DNA of 64,000 bases. Source: Flagellimonas meishanensis. Its GTDB lineage: Bacteria > Bacteroidota > Bacteroidia > Flavobacteriales > Flavobacteriaceae. The stretch spans positions 992,001-1,056,000 of the forward strand of contig NZ_JAINVW010000001.1 of the NCBI RefSeq assembly GCF_019880545.1, written 5' to 3'. Within the stretch, counting starts at the first letter, position 1. The number at the start of each line of letters is the position of its first letter. Both the position numbers and the translations under genes were made by a program. The notes beneath the pieces were generated by a model. The model did not search any database, was not told the DNA's origin, and saw only the letters and a list, made by a program, of their open reading frames with translations. Shown one piece after another: positions 17,350 through 26,182 of the stretch.

Positions 17350-17673
17350 CTAACAGCAATTACGGTTTATATTGGTAAAAAATTCATTAAAGGATCGTTG
17401 CAACTCTTCCCAGCGTTCTTGATTGATGCAATAGCAAAGGTTTTTCCCTTCAAAAGTCCCTTTTAACAGGCCTATTTTTTTGATTTCGTTCAAGTGTTGG
17501 GAAATGGTGGGTTGGGCCAGGCCGATGATGTCCACCAAATCATTGCAAATACAGCTATCCTGTCGGCTTATATATTCAAGAATGGCAATACGGGCTGGGT
17601 GTGCCAAAACTTTTGCTACAACAGCCAACTCATTTTGTGTAGGTGAAAAGATGTGTGTCTTGGAAACGCCCAT
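17350..17673 (-). CDS. arsR: ArsR family arsenic-responsive repressor
   Basis: 107-residue winged-helix repressor. The helix-turn-helix (L-V-D-I-I-G-L-A-Q-P-T-I-S-Q-H-L) is preceded by C41-I-C43, the counterpart of the ELCVCDL arsenite site in the alpha3 helix; a further pair C106-C107 ends the protein, as a third thiol donor is needed in such sensors. It is first in the ars operon, and a 16-bp perfect palindrome sits 11 bp upstream of its ATG, consistent with autorepression. Confidence 0.93.
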   Translation of the reverse strand: MGVSKTHIFSPTQNELAVVAKVLAHPARIAILEYISRQDSCICNDLVDIIGLAQPTISQHLNEIKKIGLLKGTFEGKNLCYCINQERWEELQRSFNEFFTNINRNCC

Positions 17674-17683
17674 GAATTAAATT

Positions 17684-17699
17684 TAATATTGCAATATTA
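17684..17699. promoter_or_regulatory. probable ArsR operator (16-bp palindrome)
   Basis: TAATATTGCAATATTA is a perfect inverted repeat 11 bp upstream of arsR. Read on the minus strand, its first eight bases TAATATTG match the -7 box TAnnTTTG except at one position, so a bound repressor would cover the promoter. Confidence 0.65.
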
Positions 17700-17716
17700 C
17701 GATAAAGGCATTAAAT

Positions 17717-17749
17717 AAAAAAGCCAGAAGTATTTTTTCTGACTTTTTT
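17717..17749 (-). terminator. rho-independent terminator after the DUF4870-like gene
   Basis: Inverted repeat AAAAAAG-c-CAGAA / TTCTG-a-CTTTTTT around a short AT loop, just 5 bp beyond the stop codon at 17754. The A/T arms let it work in both directions and insulate the ars promoter. Confidence 0.65.
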
Positions 17750-17753
17750 GGTT

Positions 17754-18182
17754 TTATAGATTCTTGAACCAGTTCTGAAAATACTCCCCGACCCAAAAGA
17801 CCGGCTTTTGATTCCCATTGATGGCACCCACTAGACTGATAATCCATAGTATGAGTGGAAAGATCCATCCAACAAGATTTACCACGGGAATGATTCCCAA
17901 TACAAATCCCACCAGGATGATTCCCAGGACCTGGCGGATATAAAAGGATCCCAGTTCCGTTTTATTGCTGCTGTTCATAATGATGGCAATAATCCAACCT
18001 ATAAGTGTCAGGTGGGCAATTATGGCAACAGTTTTTCCACTTTCAGGATTTTTTGGGTCAAAAGCATCCTTTACATCTTCCTTGAATTCCTTTGCGGCTT
18101 CCTTGGCTTCCTCGGCTGCCTCTTTTGCTTTGTCAAAAGCTTCTTCCGCCTTGTCTCCTAAATCTTTTTTTTCTTCGGACAT
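17754..18182 (-). CDS. DUF4870-like small membrane protein
   Basis: 142 residues from the ATG at 18182 (MSEEKKDLGDKAEEAF). The first 45 residues are a charged A/E/K-rich helix, probably coiled coil, followed by three or four hydrophobic helices (TVAIIAHLTLIGWIIAIIMN, LGIILVGFVLGIIPVVNLVG, IFPLILWIISLVGAI) and a short aromatic tail. This matches the DUF4870/Tic20-like membrane family, whose role in bacteria is unknown. The longer start at 18230 would add an unrelated hydrophobic stretch and is not preferred. Confidence 0.75.
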   Translation of the reverse strand: MSEEKKDLGDKAEEAFDKAKEAAEEAKEAAKEFKEDVKDAFDPKNPESGKTVAIIAHLTLIGWIIAIIMNSSNKTELGSFYIRQVLGIILVGFVLGIIPVVNLVGWIFPLILWIISLVGAINGNQKPVFWVGEYFQNWFKNL

Positions 18183-18233
18183 TGTTTTAATGTGTTGGTT
18201 AACAAGTTTTAAATGTAGCAAATAATTCAATAT

Positions 18234-18620
18234 TTATTTAAAAGCTTTATCAACAGGTTCCCAAAGTTCTATTTTGTTGCCTTCCGGGTCCATGATCCAA
18301 CCAAATTTTCCATAGTCATATTCCTGTACTTCACCAACTACAGTAACTCCCTCATCCCGCAGAGCCTTGAGGAGTGCTTCAAGGTTCTCTACCCTAAAGT
18401 TCATCATAAACTGCTTTTCGCTGGGTTCAAAATAGGTGGTGTCGTCCTTAAAAGGACCCCATTGGGTCATGCAGTCGTTCCCATCGTTGTCCTTCCACCA
18501 AAATGAGCAGCCATACTGATCCGTGTTCAGTCCCAAATGGTTCTTGTACCAGTCATTGATTTTTTTTGGGTCCTTGCTCTTGAAGAAAAACCCTCCGATT
18601 CCTGTAACTCTGTTTTTCAT
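18234..18620 (-). CDS. VOC family (glyoxalase/bleomycin resistance) protein
   Basis: 128 residues forming two beta-alpha-beta-beta-beta units of the vicinal oxygen chelate fold. Seen: G-I-G-G-F-F-F-K-S-K-D-P at the N-terminus, the F-M-M-N-F-R-V-E-N-L middle strand and the closing G-K-F-G-W-I-M-D-P-E-G-N-K-I-E-L-W-E-P, the usual end of the family with its metal-type Glu. Substrate unknown. The ATG overlaps the stop of the DUF1801 gene by 4 bp (ATGA), so translation is coupled. Confidence 0.88.
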   Translation of the reverse strand: MKNRVTGIGGFFFKSKDPKKINDWYKNHLGLNTDQYGCSFWWKDNDGNDCMTQWGPFKDDTTYFEPSEKQFMMNFRVENLEALLKALRDEGVTVVGEVQEYDYGKFGWIMDPEGNKIELWEPVDKAFK

Positions 18621-19075
18621 GATTTTTTAATGTTTTTTTCATAAAGGTTTATCCAATTTTCGACGGTCATTTTTTGGCAAAGCTCTCCGATAAGTTCATA
18701 GGGAATGGTGTTCACATTCTTAAATCGGATACAGCTTTTGCCCATATCCAATTTTGTCTTTACATGTTTGGGATATTCCTGCACAAACCAATCATGCAGG
18801 TCCTTGTCTGCATAAATACCAGAATGGTACAGGGCCACAAAATTTTTTTGTGAGGCAATGTTTATGAATGGCAATGGCAGTTTTGGATCACAATGATAAC
18901 CATCTGGGTAAAGTGAGTGCGGGACCACATAACCGATCATTTTGTAGTTAATGCACTCTTCAAAACCCGCTGGCAGCTTCTTTTTTACGGTTTCCCGCAG
19001 TTTGGACACAGCTTCTTTTCGGTCTTCAGGCAGCTTTTCAATGTACTCGTCCGGGGTATTGGCATCAATGGTCAT
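18617..19075 (-). CDS. DUF1801 (YdhG-like) protein
   Basis: 152 residues of the YdhG/YdeI (DUF1801) family: the N-terminal T-P-D-E-Y-I-x-x-L-P-E-D-R, E-C-I-N-Y-K-M-I-G-Y near residue 42, F-V-A-L-Y-H-S-G-I-Y, and G-K-S-C-I-R-F-K near 112. The family adopts a small alpha/beta fold; related frataxin-like proteins have been suggested to handle iron, but there is no firm role. Coupled to the VOC gene by a 4-bp overlap. Confidence 0.85.
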   Translation of the reverse strand: MTIDANTPDEYIEKLPEDRKEAVSKLRETVKKKLPAGFEECINYKMIGYVVPHSLYPDGYHCDPKLPLPFINIASQKNFVALYHSGIYADKDLHDWFVQEYPKHVKTKLDMGKSCIRFKNVNTIPYELIGELCQKMTVENWINLYEKNIKKS

Positions 19076-19082
19076 GGTGTTG

Positions 19083-19589
19083 TTATTTTCGTTGCAGGAT
19101 CAAGGCTGAAATAAGGGAGATGATGAATCCGATGACGAACACCGTCATTGCCATGAGCAAAAATGACATGAGCGGGTTGGAGAACATTTCCCGCTGTGAT
19201 TCCAATTCGGCCAATTTGGCTTCTACCTGATCCGCCGGTAAGGTGCTCCTTAAATTTTCTGCGGCATTTTCATAATAGCTCACCATAAAATCAGGATTCA
19301 GCACTTCGGTATATAGGATATCCAAAACACCAAAGGCCAATGCCGTGATCAAACTGATCAGAATACCTATTATAAGTGCCTTTTTAAAGCTTACAGTTCC
19401 CCCATTTTGTATATCCCTAAAGTGCTTGATTCCAAAAAAAACAAACGAGAGGGACACGACCATGGATACATATCCCAATACTTCCTGGGTGGATAGGGGT
19501 AGATCGGACAATACGAACCAGCTTATCAGAAACAATGCACAAATGGTCACTGCGCCATAGAGGCCAAATTTTAATACTGTTTTTTTCAT
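19083..19589 (-). CDS. DUF4199 membrane protein
   Basis: 168 residues from ATG 19589 (MKKTVLKFGLYGAV); the earlier start at 19628 adds a leader without support. Four hydrophobic helices: two near the N-terminus, F-K-K-A-L-I-I-G-I-L-I-S-L-I-T-A near residue 75 and a last one at the C-terminus, with a charged loop between the third and fourth. Matches DUF4199, a Bacteroidota membrane family of unknown role that is often found beside small membrane-bound LuxR-type regulators, as here. Confidence 0.8.
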   Translation of the reverse strand: MKKTVLKFGLYGAVTICALFLISWFVLSDLPLSTQEVLGYVSMVVSLSFVFFGIKHFRDIQNGGTVSFKKALIIGILISLITALAFGVLDILYTEVLNPDFMVSYYENAAENLRSTLPADQVEAKLAELESQREMFSNPLMSFLLMAMTVFVIGFIISLISALILQRK

Positions 19590-19688
19590 CTTGTTTAGGT
19601 TTAGAAATTTTCTCAAAATTAGTGTCAAGAGGTTCTCCGGGACTCATACTAAAGTACCAAAAGCATGGCACTTTAGTCGGGAAATGGA

Positions 19689-20105
19689 CTACTGGGATAG
19701 AATTTGGAGCTCTTTGGCCTTTTGTAAAGCCTGTGTTCGCCTTTTTGCATCCAATTTTATAAGAAGATTGGATACATGGGTCTTCACAGTGCTTTCTGAC
19801 AAGAACAAGCTTTCGGCAATTTCTTGGTTGGACAGACCCTTACCAATCTGCACCAACACCTCATATTCCCTTTTGCTGATGCCCAACTCCTCAATTTTTT
19901 TATGATTGATTCCAGACTCGGCGATCATTTCCTTTTTGGCCGTTTTGGTTCTGAGGTACGCCCCAATAAAAAAGAAGATTATGGCGATGACGGCGATGAT
20001 GATCTCAATGGATATATCGCCGGACATATAGGTGTATTTGCTCAATTGAAATAATACGAGCAGGGCAATGGTGAGTGCGGAAAAGATAAAAATGGTCTTC
20101 TTCAC
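19689..20105 (-). CDS. membrane-anchored LuxR-type transcription regulator
   Basis: 138 residues: two hydrophobic helices at the N-terminus (residues about 4-22 and 32-50), then a cytoplasmic LuxR/GerE helix-turn-helix (ISKREYEVLVQIGKGLSNQE...SESTVKTHVSNLLIKLDAKR). There is no receiver domain. This architecture recurs in flavobacteria upstream of DUF4199 genes, suggesting the two form a membrane signalling pair; that is context, not proof. It is 9 bp downstream of the dehydrogenase gene. Confidence 0.82.
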   Translation of the reverse strand: MKKTIFIFSALTIALLVLFQLSKYTYMSGDISIEIIIAVIAIIFFFIGAYLRTKTAKKEMIAESGINHKKIEELGISKREYEVLVQIGKGLSNQEIAESLFLSESTVKTHVSNLLIKLDAKRRTQALQKAKELQILSQ

Positions 20106-20114
20106 CCGTTCAAG

Positions 20115-21047
20115 TTAACAAAATCTTTTTTTGATTTTGTCCACTATGGTCTGCGCTAATTTCTCATTGCTTTCGGTGCTCCAACCGGCCACGTGGGGGG
20201 TGAGCAGTACATTTTTCGCCTTGCGGAGGTATTTGAAGGGCTTGGGTTTTTTGGAGAACATGTTCTCGAACGAGGTTTTTTCGTATTCAAGCACATCCAA
20301 TGCCGCACCCAATATTTTTTTCGATTTCAGGGCCACGACGAGATCTTTTGTTACCACACAGGATCCCCGAGCCGTATTGATGAACCAAAAGGGCTTGTGG
20401 AATGCGTTGATAAATTCAGTGTTCACCATCCCTGTCGTCAATTCGGTCTGGGGCACATGCAGGCTCACGATATCAGATTTCTGTTGGAACTCCATAATGC
20501 CCACTTGTCGGGCATTTTCATCATCCACGCCACCCACAATGTCGAAACAAATCACTTCTACATCAAAACCTCGGAGTTTTTGGGCAAAGGCCTTTCCCAT
20601 GTTCCCATAACCGATGATGCCCACAGTTTTTCCATTCAGCTCAACGCCGCGATTGCCCTCCCGGTCCCATTTTCCTTTTTTCACCTCCCTGTTGGCCTTG
20701 CACATATTGTTCATTATGGAGAGCAACATTCCCAGGGTGTGCTCGCCCACAGCATTGCGGTTTCCCTCGGGTGCTGAGGCCAAAAAAACATCATTCTGTT
20801 TGGCATAGCGCACATCAATATTCTCCATTCCGGCACCAACCCTTCCAATAAATTTGAGATTGGTGGCCCGGTCCAAGAATTGCCTATCTATCGGGAACCT
20901 GCTCCGGATAATGATGCCGTCGTACAGATGGATCTTTTCTTCCACGGCCTCTTTTGAAGACTTGTAGTCTTCATGGTTCTCAAAACCCAGGGCCGCAAAT
21001 TGTTCAATAAGTAATGGATGGTTGGTATCTAGATGGAGGACTTTCAT
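20115..21047 (-). CDS. D-2-hydroxyacid dehydrogenase (NAD)
   Basis: 310 residues of the D-isomer 2-hydroxyacid dehydrogenase family (SerA/PdxB/CtBP relatives). N-terminal catalytic half, then the NAD-binding fold with G-I-I-G-Y-G-N-M-G near residue 143. Catalytic residues of the family are seen as N-T-A-R-G-S (Arg near 226), D-V-L-E (Glu near 257) and T-P-H-V-A-G (His near 285). Substrate cannot be fixed; 3-phosphoglycerate or glyoxylate/hydroxypyruvate are the commonest choices. Not fused to an ACT domain, unlike most SerA. Confidence 0.88.
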   Translation of the reverse strand: MKVLHLDTNHPLLIEQFAALGFENHEDYKSSKEAVEEKIHLYDGIIIRSRFPIDRQFLDRATNLKFIGRVGAGMENIDVRYAKQNDVFLASAPEGNRNAVGEHTLGMLLSIMNNMCKANREVKKGKWDREGNRGVELNGKTVGIIGYGNMGKAFAQKLRGFDVEVICFDIVGGVDDENARQVGIMEFQQKSDIVSLHVPQTELTTGMVNTEFINAFHKPFWFINTARGSCVVTKDLVVALKSKKILGAALDVLEYEKTSFENMFSKKPKPFKYLRKAKNVLLTPHVAGWSTESNEKLAQTIVDKIKKRFC

Positions 21048-21065
21048 GGGCTAAATTTATAGATC

Positions 21066-21431
21066 CTAAATTTTGGGATAATGGGCCTGTGTTTTTTCAT
21101 GCTGCACCTTGCCCGTGTGTGCTGTTGTCAACTTTTCAAAGAGCAGTACCTGCACCTCTTCGCCATTTTTGGTCATGGGATTGTGTTCCACGCCTTTGGG
21201 CACCACAATGATCTCCCCTTCCTTCACCACCTCGGTTCGATCACGAAACTGCATGTAAAGTGTTCCTTTGATCACTTGAAAAAGTTCATCCTCATGCTCA
21301 TGCGCATGCCAAACAAATTCACCCTGTAATTTGGCCAACAGCACCTGCATATCATCCACAATGGCGATTTGGTGCGGATGCCATTGCTTGGTAAACTCGG
21401 CATGTTTTTGTATTAGGTTAATGGGTTTCAT
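21066..21431 (-). CDS. cupin domain protein
   Basis: 121 residues from ATG 21431, 9 bp after the mgtE stop; the upstream ATG at 21458 lies inside mgtE. The single cupin barrel carries W-H-A-H-E-H-E-D-E-L-F (three metal ligands His/His/Glu) near residue 40 and a G-E-I-I-V-V-P-K-G-V-E-H strand with the fourth His near 80. Small cupins of this sort are isomerases, dioxygenases or sensors; the substrate is unknown. Probably cotranscribed with mgtE. Confidence 0.87.
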   Translation of the reverse strand: MKPINLIQKHAEFTKQWHPHQIAIVDDMQVLLAKLQGEFVWHAHEHEDELFQVIKGTLYMQFRDRTEVVKEGEIIVVPKGVEHNPMTKNGEEVQVLLFEKLTTAHTGKVQHEKTQAHYPKI

Positions 21432-21439
21432 ATTAATAT

Positions 21440-22792
21440 TTATATGCCAAGAATCCATTTTGCGATCCAGAAATAGATCAAGATTCCAAAAATATCATTG
21501 CTGGTGGTGATGAATGGCCCGGTCGCAATGGCGGGATCTATATTTCTTTGATGCAGGAACAAGGGAATAAAGGTGCCGATCAATCCTGCAACCACGATGA
21601 CCACCACCAAGGAAAGGGAAATGGCCAATGCGGTATCAAAAGTGCCTTTCCAGATCCACGTGAACACCAAAAGCAAAATGGCCAAAATAAGACCGTTCAA
21701 TAGGGCCAACAGCATTTCCTTTATCAATCGGTTGCCCACGCTCCCCTTAAGATCATCGTTTGCCAAACCCTGCACAATAATGGCACTGGATTGCACGCCG
21801 ACGTTACCTGCCATGGCGGCAATTAGTGGGGTGAAGAAAAACAGAATGGCATGTTTGGAGATCATTTCTTCAAAACCGCCCATGATGGCCGCTGCGCCCA
21901 ATCCTCCCAAAAGCCCCAAAATAAGCCAGGGCAATCGGGCTTTGGTCAGCTCCCAAATGCTGTCATCCGCTTCCACATCCTGTGAGATACCGGCAGCCAG
22001 TTGGTAATCTTTGTCAGCTTCTTCCCGAATTACATCCACAATGTCGTCAATGGTGATCCTGCCCACGAGCCTCCCAATTTCATCCACAACCGGAATGGCC
22101 TCCAAGTCATATTTTGACATGATCTTGGCCACCTCTTCCGCTTTTTCATTAACATTTACAGAGTCCACTTTAGGGATGTAAACGTCCTTTATATTTGTTT
22201 TGGTTGATGTTGTCAACAGGTCTTTAAGGGAGAGCCTCCCTTTTAGTTTGTCCTCGTCATCCACCACGTAGATGGAGTGCACCCTAGTCACATTTTCGGC
22301 TTGGGCCCGCATTTCCTTTACGCAGGTGAGTACGTTCCAGTTTTCATTGACCTTTACCAATTCCTTTGCCATGAGTCCGCCAGCGGAATCCTCGTTATAG
22401 CGCAACAGTTCCACAATATCCTTGGCGTGTTCCCTATCCTCAATTTCCGAGATGACTTCCTGGACAATTTCTTTGGGCAGTTCGTTGATGATGTCGACGG
22501 CATCATCGGTGTCCAGTTCCTCCAGCTCACCGGCAATTTCCTTGGCGGTAAGGTTGTTCAAGACAGCTTCACGGGTGTCCTCGTGCATCTCCGCAATGAT
22601 TTCCGAAGTCTTTTCGCTGTCCAAAAGTTTGATAAGATAGGTGGCTTCCTCGACCTCCAACTCGCCGGCAATCTCTGCAATATCCGCATAGTGAAAGTCG
22701 GTCAGCAACAACTTGAGGTCGGTATTCTTTTTTTCCCCGATCAGGTGCTGAATTTCTGAAATGAGCTCGTCTGTAAGTTTAAATGGGGTCAT
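21440..22792 (-). CDS. mgtE: magnesium transporter MgtE
   Basis: 450 residues in the usual order: N-terminal superhelical N domain (repeated A-E-I-x-x-E-L and [10 protein letters not shown]), two CBS domains (about residues 130-255; [15 protein letters not shown]), a connecting helix, and five transmembrane helices forming the Mg2+ pore ([11 protein letters not shown] is the conserved pore segment). The cytosolic domains close the channel when internal Mg2+ is high. The start overlaps the end of rsmA by 14 bp. Confidence 0.95.
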   Translation of the reverse strand: MTPFKLTDELISEIQHLIGEKKNTDLKLLLTDFHYADIAEIAGELEVEEATYLIKLLDSEKTSEIIAEMHEDTREAVLNNLTAKEIAGELEELDTDDAVDIINELPKEIVQEVISEIEDREHAKDIVELLRYNEDSAGGLMAKELVKVNENWNVLTCVKEMRAQAENVTRVHSIYVVDDEDKLKGRLSLKDLLTTSTKTNIKDVYIPKVDSVNVNEKAEEVAKIMSKYDLEAIPVVDEIGRLVGRITIDDIVDVIREEADKDYQLAAGISQDVEADDSIWELTKARLPWLILGLLGGLGAAAIMGGFEEMISKHAILFFFTPLIAAMAGNVGVQSSAIIVQGLANDDLKGSVGNRLIKEMLLALLNGLILAILLLVFTWIWKGTFDTALAISLSLVVVIVVAGLIGTFIPLFLHQRNIDPAIATGPFITTSNDIFGILIYFWIAKWILGI

Positions 22793-23630
22793 TGGCTATC
22801 TTCTGGGTCAATGTTATAAAATCGGTTACATGGAGCTGTTCCGGACGTTGGTCAAATATAGTATCTTCTTTTAGATTATTGGAAAGATTAAGGGTTTTAA
22901 GGCTGTTGCGCATGGTCTTTCTTCTTTGGTTAAAAGCCGTTTTCACCACTTTGAAAAAAAGCTTTTCATCGCAGGGAAGCCGCAGTGCTTTCTTCCGGGT
23001 AAGGCGAAGCACCCCTGAATGTACCTTCGGTGGGGGATCAAACACCTCTGGGGGAACGGAGAAAAGGTATTCGGCATCGTAAAATGCCTGGACCAGCACG
23101 GATAAAATACCGTAGGTTTTATTGCCTGGCGCAGCGCAGATACGCATAGCTACCTCTTTTTGGAACATCCCTGAAAATTCTGGAACTTGATGGCGCATTT
23201 CCAACATTTTGAAGACAATTTGACTGGAAATATTGTATGGAAAGTTTCCCGTTATGGCAAACTGGGCATCACCAAACAATTCTTTGAGGTCAAAATTTAG
23301 AAAATCAGCCTCAACAATTTTAAATCGATTGTTTTTTTCAATGAATTGGGCATACTCCAACCGAAAACTGTGGTTCAGGTAAATGATGGATTCCTCGTCC
23401 AAATCCATTACAACCAAATCCATATCCCTTAACAATAGGTGCTTGGTGAGCACCCCCATCCCCGGACCAATTTCCAAAACATGGGTATACCCCTGTAAAG
23501 AGAGCGTATTGGCAATTTTTTGGGCCACTTCCTCATCGTTCAAAAAGTGTTGGCCGAGATGCTTTTTGGCCTTCACCGCAGTATGCCCTGATCTTGGTTT
23601 CTGTGCGTGTTTTTGGAGTTTTTTGGGCAC
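22779..23630 (-). CDS. rsmA: 16S rRNA dimethyladenosine transferase RsmA (KsgA)
   Basis: Dimethylates the two adjacent adenosines of helix 45 in 16S rRNA late in 30S assembly. In its 283 residues: K-K-H-L-G-Q-H-F-L near residue 22, the SAM motif L-E-I-G-P-G-M-G near 52, the catalytic N-F-P-Y near 129, and V-x-P-x-V-F-x-P-P-P-K-V-H-S near 196. The end overlaps mgtE by 14 bp, an arrangement common in flavobacteria. Confidence 0.96.
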   Translation of the reverse strand: MPKKLQKHAQKPRSGHTAVKAKKHLGQHFLNDEEVAQKIANTLSLQGYTHVLEIGPGMGVLTKHLLLRDMDLVVMDLDEESIIYLNHSFRLEYAQFIEKNNRFKIVEADFLNFDLKELFGDAQFAITGNFPYNISSQIVFKMLEMRHQVPEFSGMFQKEVAMRICAAPGNKTYGILSVLVQAFYDAEYLFSVPPEVFDPPPKVHSGVLRLTRKKALRLPCDEKLFFKVVKTAFNQRRKTMRNSLKTLNLSNNLKEDTIFDQRPEQLHVTDFITLTQKIANDPI

Positions 23631-23648
23631 GGGATTTTTTTTTGCAAG

Positions 23649-23957
23649 TTACTCGGAATTTTTCAGATAAACCCAAGCTGTGATGCCGGATCCCAGTTGA
23701 AATGGTTCCCTTTTGTAGGCTGTGGTTTCATAGATGTCGGCCTTTTTTAAATCATGCTGTGTTACTTCATATGCCTTTCCTTGGACCATATCCCCTTCAT
23801 TTTTTGTTCTGACCACCAAGGCATAGCGGCCATAGACGGCACGTTCCTGTTTTTTGAATCCTGAAAGCGAATCATCATGGCCAGAGAGGATTCTCCCAAA
23901 AATGTATTCCTGTACCTGGGGGTCCTGTAAAGTGCCGTAGGAAAAAAGGTATTCCAA
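23649..23957 (-). CDS. gamma-glutamylcyclotransferase-like (AIG2) protein
   Basis: About 102 residues with the GGCT/AIG2 signature F-S-Y-G-T-L-Q at the very N-terminus and a Y-E-x-x-x-Y-K-R-E-P segment near residue 80. The natural start (EYLFSYGTLQ) is a TTG at 23957, 4 bp after the stop of the preceding gene; an ORF extension upstream to 24011 would run inside that gene and lacks homology. The enzyme class releases 5-oxoproline from gamma-glutamyl peptides, but many members have no proven activity. Confidence 0.8.
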   Translation of the reverse strand: MEYLFSYGTLQDPQVQEYIFGRILSGHDDSLSGFKKQERAVYGRYALVVRTKNEGDMVQGKAYEVTQHDLKKADIYETTAYKREPFQLGSGITAWVYLKNSE

Positions 23958-23961
23958 AGCG

Positions 23962-24279
23962 TTAAGGAATCTGTTGGCTAATAACTTCGAGTTCGGTCCT
24001 GAAAGCCACAAACTTGTTTGGGAACATCTTTAGGGCATCGGTGCGGAGGCGGTCCGCATCTTCCCGATAATAGGCTTCCAATGTTTTTCGATCCTTGGTG
24101 GTGTACTGCACGGAATAGGTAATGCCCCCTTGATCCTCTTCTACCAAAACCTTGGTCATTTTTGCATGTGAGAACTTTCCGGTCGCCAACATATCGGGCA
24201 CATGTTTGTCCCGCATCCAAGAAAGCCATTCGTCATGAACGCTTTCGTCTATGTTTATGGTTACACTGTATATAAGCAT
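23962..24279 (-). CDS. DUF4286 family protein
   Basis: 105 residues matching the DUF4286 family: M-L-I-Y-S-V-T-I-N-I-D, then W-L-x-W-M-R-D-K-H-V-P-D-M-L-A-T-G, and Y-S-V-Q-Y near residue 56. The fold resembles small ferredoxin-like (dimeric alpha-beta barrel) proteins. No function is known. Four base pairs separate it from the GGCT-like gene, which is likely translated in the same message. Confidence 0.85.
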   Translation of the reverse strand: MLIYSVTINIDESVHDEWLSWMRDKHVPDMLATGKFSHAKMTKVLVEEDQGGITYSVQYTTKDRKTLEAYYREDADRLRTDALKMFPNKFVAFRTELEVISQQIP

Positions 24280-24314
24280 TCAACCCCTTATTTTGCTGTC
24301 TAAATGTATGGAAA

Positions 24315-26102
24315 TTAATTAATGGCGTCTCCACGGAGCTGTCTAAATTTCTTTCTGGCTTTTGGAAAATAGTAGCTGTCCTGATAGGACATTATGATCC
24401 GTTCATAGTGATCTTTCGCCTTTTCTGGATCTCCCAGAAAGTTGCTGTACAATTCGCCCAAGGCAAAGTGCGCATCATCGGCAAGAATATCGTTCGCATA
24501 GAACTCCACTATTTTTTTATAATTGAATTCAGCAGCTTCATAATCCTTTTGGCCTTCGAGCAATTGCCCCTGTCGCAACAGGGCCTCGTCCTCTATTTTT
24601 TCGCCTTTGTGGTTTTGTAAGATGTCATCCAGCACTTCGATGGCCTCCTTGGTCTTGTTTTGATAGGCCAACAAATCGGCCCTTGCATACTTTTTTAATG
24701 CGGTTTGGGTGGAATCTTCCAATGAATTGTCCGAAATGGTCAAGCTCAATTGCATGGCATCATTGGCGATAAGCTGTGAGGTGGAGCCCCGAAGTACCTT
24801 TAACTGGGTGAGGGCCCAATCGAAATCTCCTTTATAAAAACTGGTCTGGGCCACTTTAAAACGGGCTTCTTGCCCCAGCACGTCGTTTTTTAGGCTTTTT
24901 TGCACCTGGGTAAAATGGATCAGTGCCTCATTGAATTTTTGGGAATAGACCAAGATATCGCCCAAGGCGAGCTTTACATAGGCATTTACCATGCGACCCA
25001 TCGGCAGGTCCAAACTATTTTTGAGCATGGTTATTGCGGGGTCCGGGGTTTCCTTTTTGAATGCAAGAAAATTGGCATACGCTATTTGAAGCTGCAAGGT
25101 GTTGCTCTGGGTACCATACTCTGACACAAGGGCTTCGAACTTTTTTTCAATGACATCGAGTTTTTTATCCGATACATCCAAAAGTTCAATATCAATAAGA
25201 TGTAGCTGGGCATTGAGTTTCGTCCTGGGTTCATAGGCATTGTCCACAATGAACTCAAAAACGGGGACGGCATTGTCAAAGTCCCTATCCTCAAGGGCCA
25301 GCTGCCCCAAATTTTCCATCCGGTCCAACGACCCATCATCCCTGCGCTTAAAAATGGCCTTTTCTTGCGCAAAGGCATTTCCGTATTGTTTTTGTTGCAC
25401 AAATAGCCAGCTCAAGAGTTCGTTCCAAAGGATATCTGGATTTTTCTGGGCATTTTTTAGCAGTACCTTCCTGAGCAAAACGTTGTTCTCGTTTGCCGCA
25501 TCCTCGGAAATGAAATCGTCCATGTTTCGCAGCACATTGGACCGTGAAGTCCTTCCTTCCCAAATTAGGTTGAGGTACGACTGGTACATTTTTTCAATAT
25601 CGCCCTGTTCGCCGTATATGCGGGCCAGTTGAAAATCGTAGTTCAAATCGGGTTTTAGTTCCATAGCCCTCATGTAGGCCCGTTTGGCCTCGTCCAACAG
25701 GGCATATTTTTGAAAACGATACCCAATGCTATATCCAAAATTGGGGTTCTCATCTATTTTTTGAATGGCTTTTTCGTAATATACGGCTGCTTTTTCAGGT
25801 TGATTTTGGAGTGTATGGTTATAGCCCAATTCAATAAAAAAAGTGGGAAAGGCATAGCTGTCCTCAATTTTTTTCAACAGGAAATCCTCAGCATCCCCAT
25901 AACGTTCGAGCTGTTGGTAGCAGGCCACCAGGCCTTCTGAATAATCGGTGCGCCTGGGGTTTTTCTCCACTAATTTTTCATAGAAGACCACGGCTTTTTC
26001 GTAGTCACCATCGTTGAAGTATTGCTTGGCCAAAAAATCTTCCTGAGCGTAGGAAAATGTTAGGAACACAAAATGGCATATTAGAAATAACAGGTATCGC
26101 AA
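24315..26102 (-). CDS. secreted TPR-repeat protein
   Basis: 595 residues with a signal peptide (about 19 residues, ending SYAQ) and tetratricopeptide repeats through nearly the whole length, e.g. Y-F-N-D-G-D-Y-E-K-A-V-V-F-Y-E-K-L near residue 28, Y-N-H-T-L-Q-N-Q-P-E-K-A-A-V-Y-Y-E-K-A and Y-S-N-F-L-G-D-P-E-K-A-K-D-H-Y-E-R near the end. A periplasmic scaffold is likely; relatives sit near serS in other flavobacteria. A -7 box lies just upstream. Confidence 0.85.
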   Translation of the reverse strand: MRYLLFLICHFVFLTFSYAQEDFLAKQYFNDGDYEKAVVFYEKLVEKNPRRTDYSEGLVACYQQLERYGDAEDFLLKKIEDSYAFPTFFIELGYNHTLQNQPEKAAVYYEKAIQKIDENPNFGYSIGYRFQKYALLDEAKRAYMRAMELKPDLNYDFQLARIYGEQGDIEKMYQSYLNLIWEGRTSRSNVLRNMDDFISEDAANENNVLLRKVLLKNAQKNPDILWNELLSWLFVQQKQYGNAFAQEKAIFKRRDDGSLDRMENLGQLALEDRDFDNAVPVFEFIVDNAYEPRTKLNAQLHLIDIELLDVSDKKLDVIEKKFEALVSEYGTQSNTLQLQIAYANFLAFKKETPDPAITMLKNSLDLPMGRMVNAYVKLALGDILVYSQKFNEALIHFTQVQKSLKNDVLGQEARFKVAQTSFYKGDFDWALTQLKVLRGSTSQLIANDAMQLSLTISDNSLEDSTQTALKKYARADLLAYQNKTKEAIEVLDDILQNHKGEKIEDEALLRQGQLLEGQKDYEAAEFNYKKIVEFYANDILADDAHFALGELYSNFLGDPEKAKDHYERIIMSYQDSYYFPKARKKFRQLRGDAIN

Positions 26103-26117
26103 TAGCTTGTTTTATTT

Positions 26118-26125
26118 CAAATATA
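26118..26125 (-). promoter_or_regulatory. -7 promoter box (TATATTTG) of the TPR gene
   Basis: Perfect TAnnTTTG match on the minus strand, 16 bp before the ATG at 26102. No clear -33 element. Confidence 0.5.
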
Positions 26126-26182
26126 ACGCAGAAAAACACCGGATTCTGTTAATTGAATCCAAAATTGACTTCTGATTGTCTC

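Noticed and set aside
21432..21458. Upstream ATG for the cupin gene
   Set aside because: It lies within the mgtE coding region, whereas ATG 21431 follows the mgtE stop by 8 bp and fits the cupin start.
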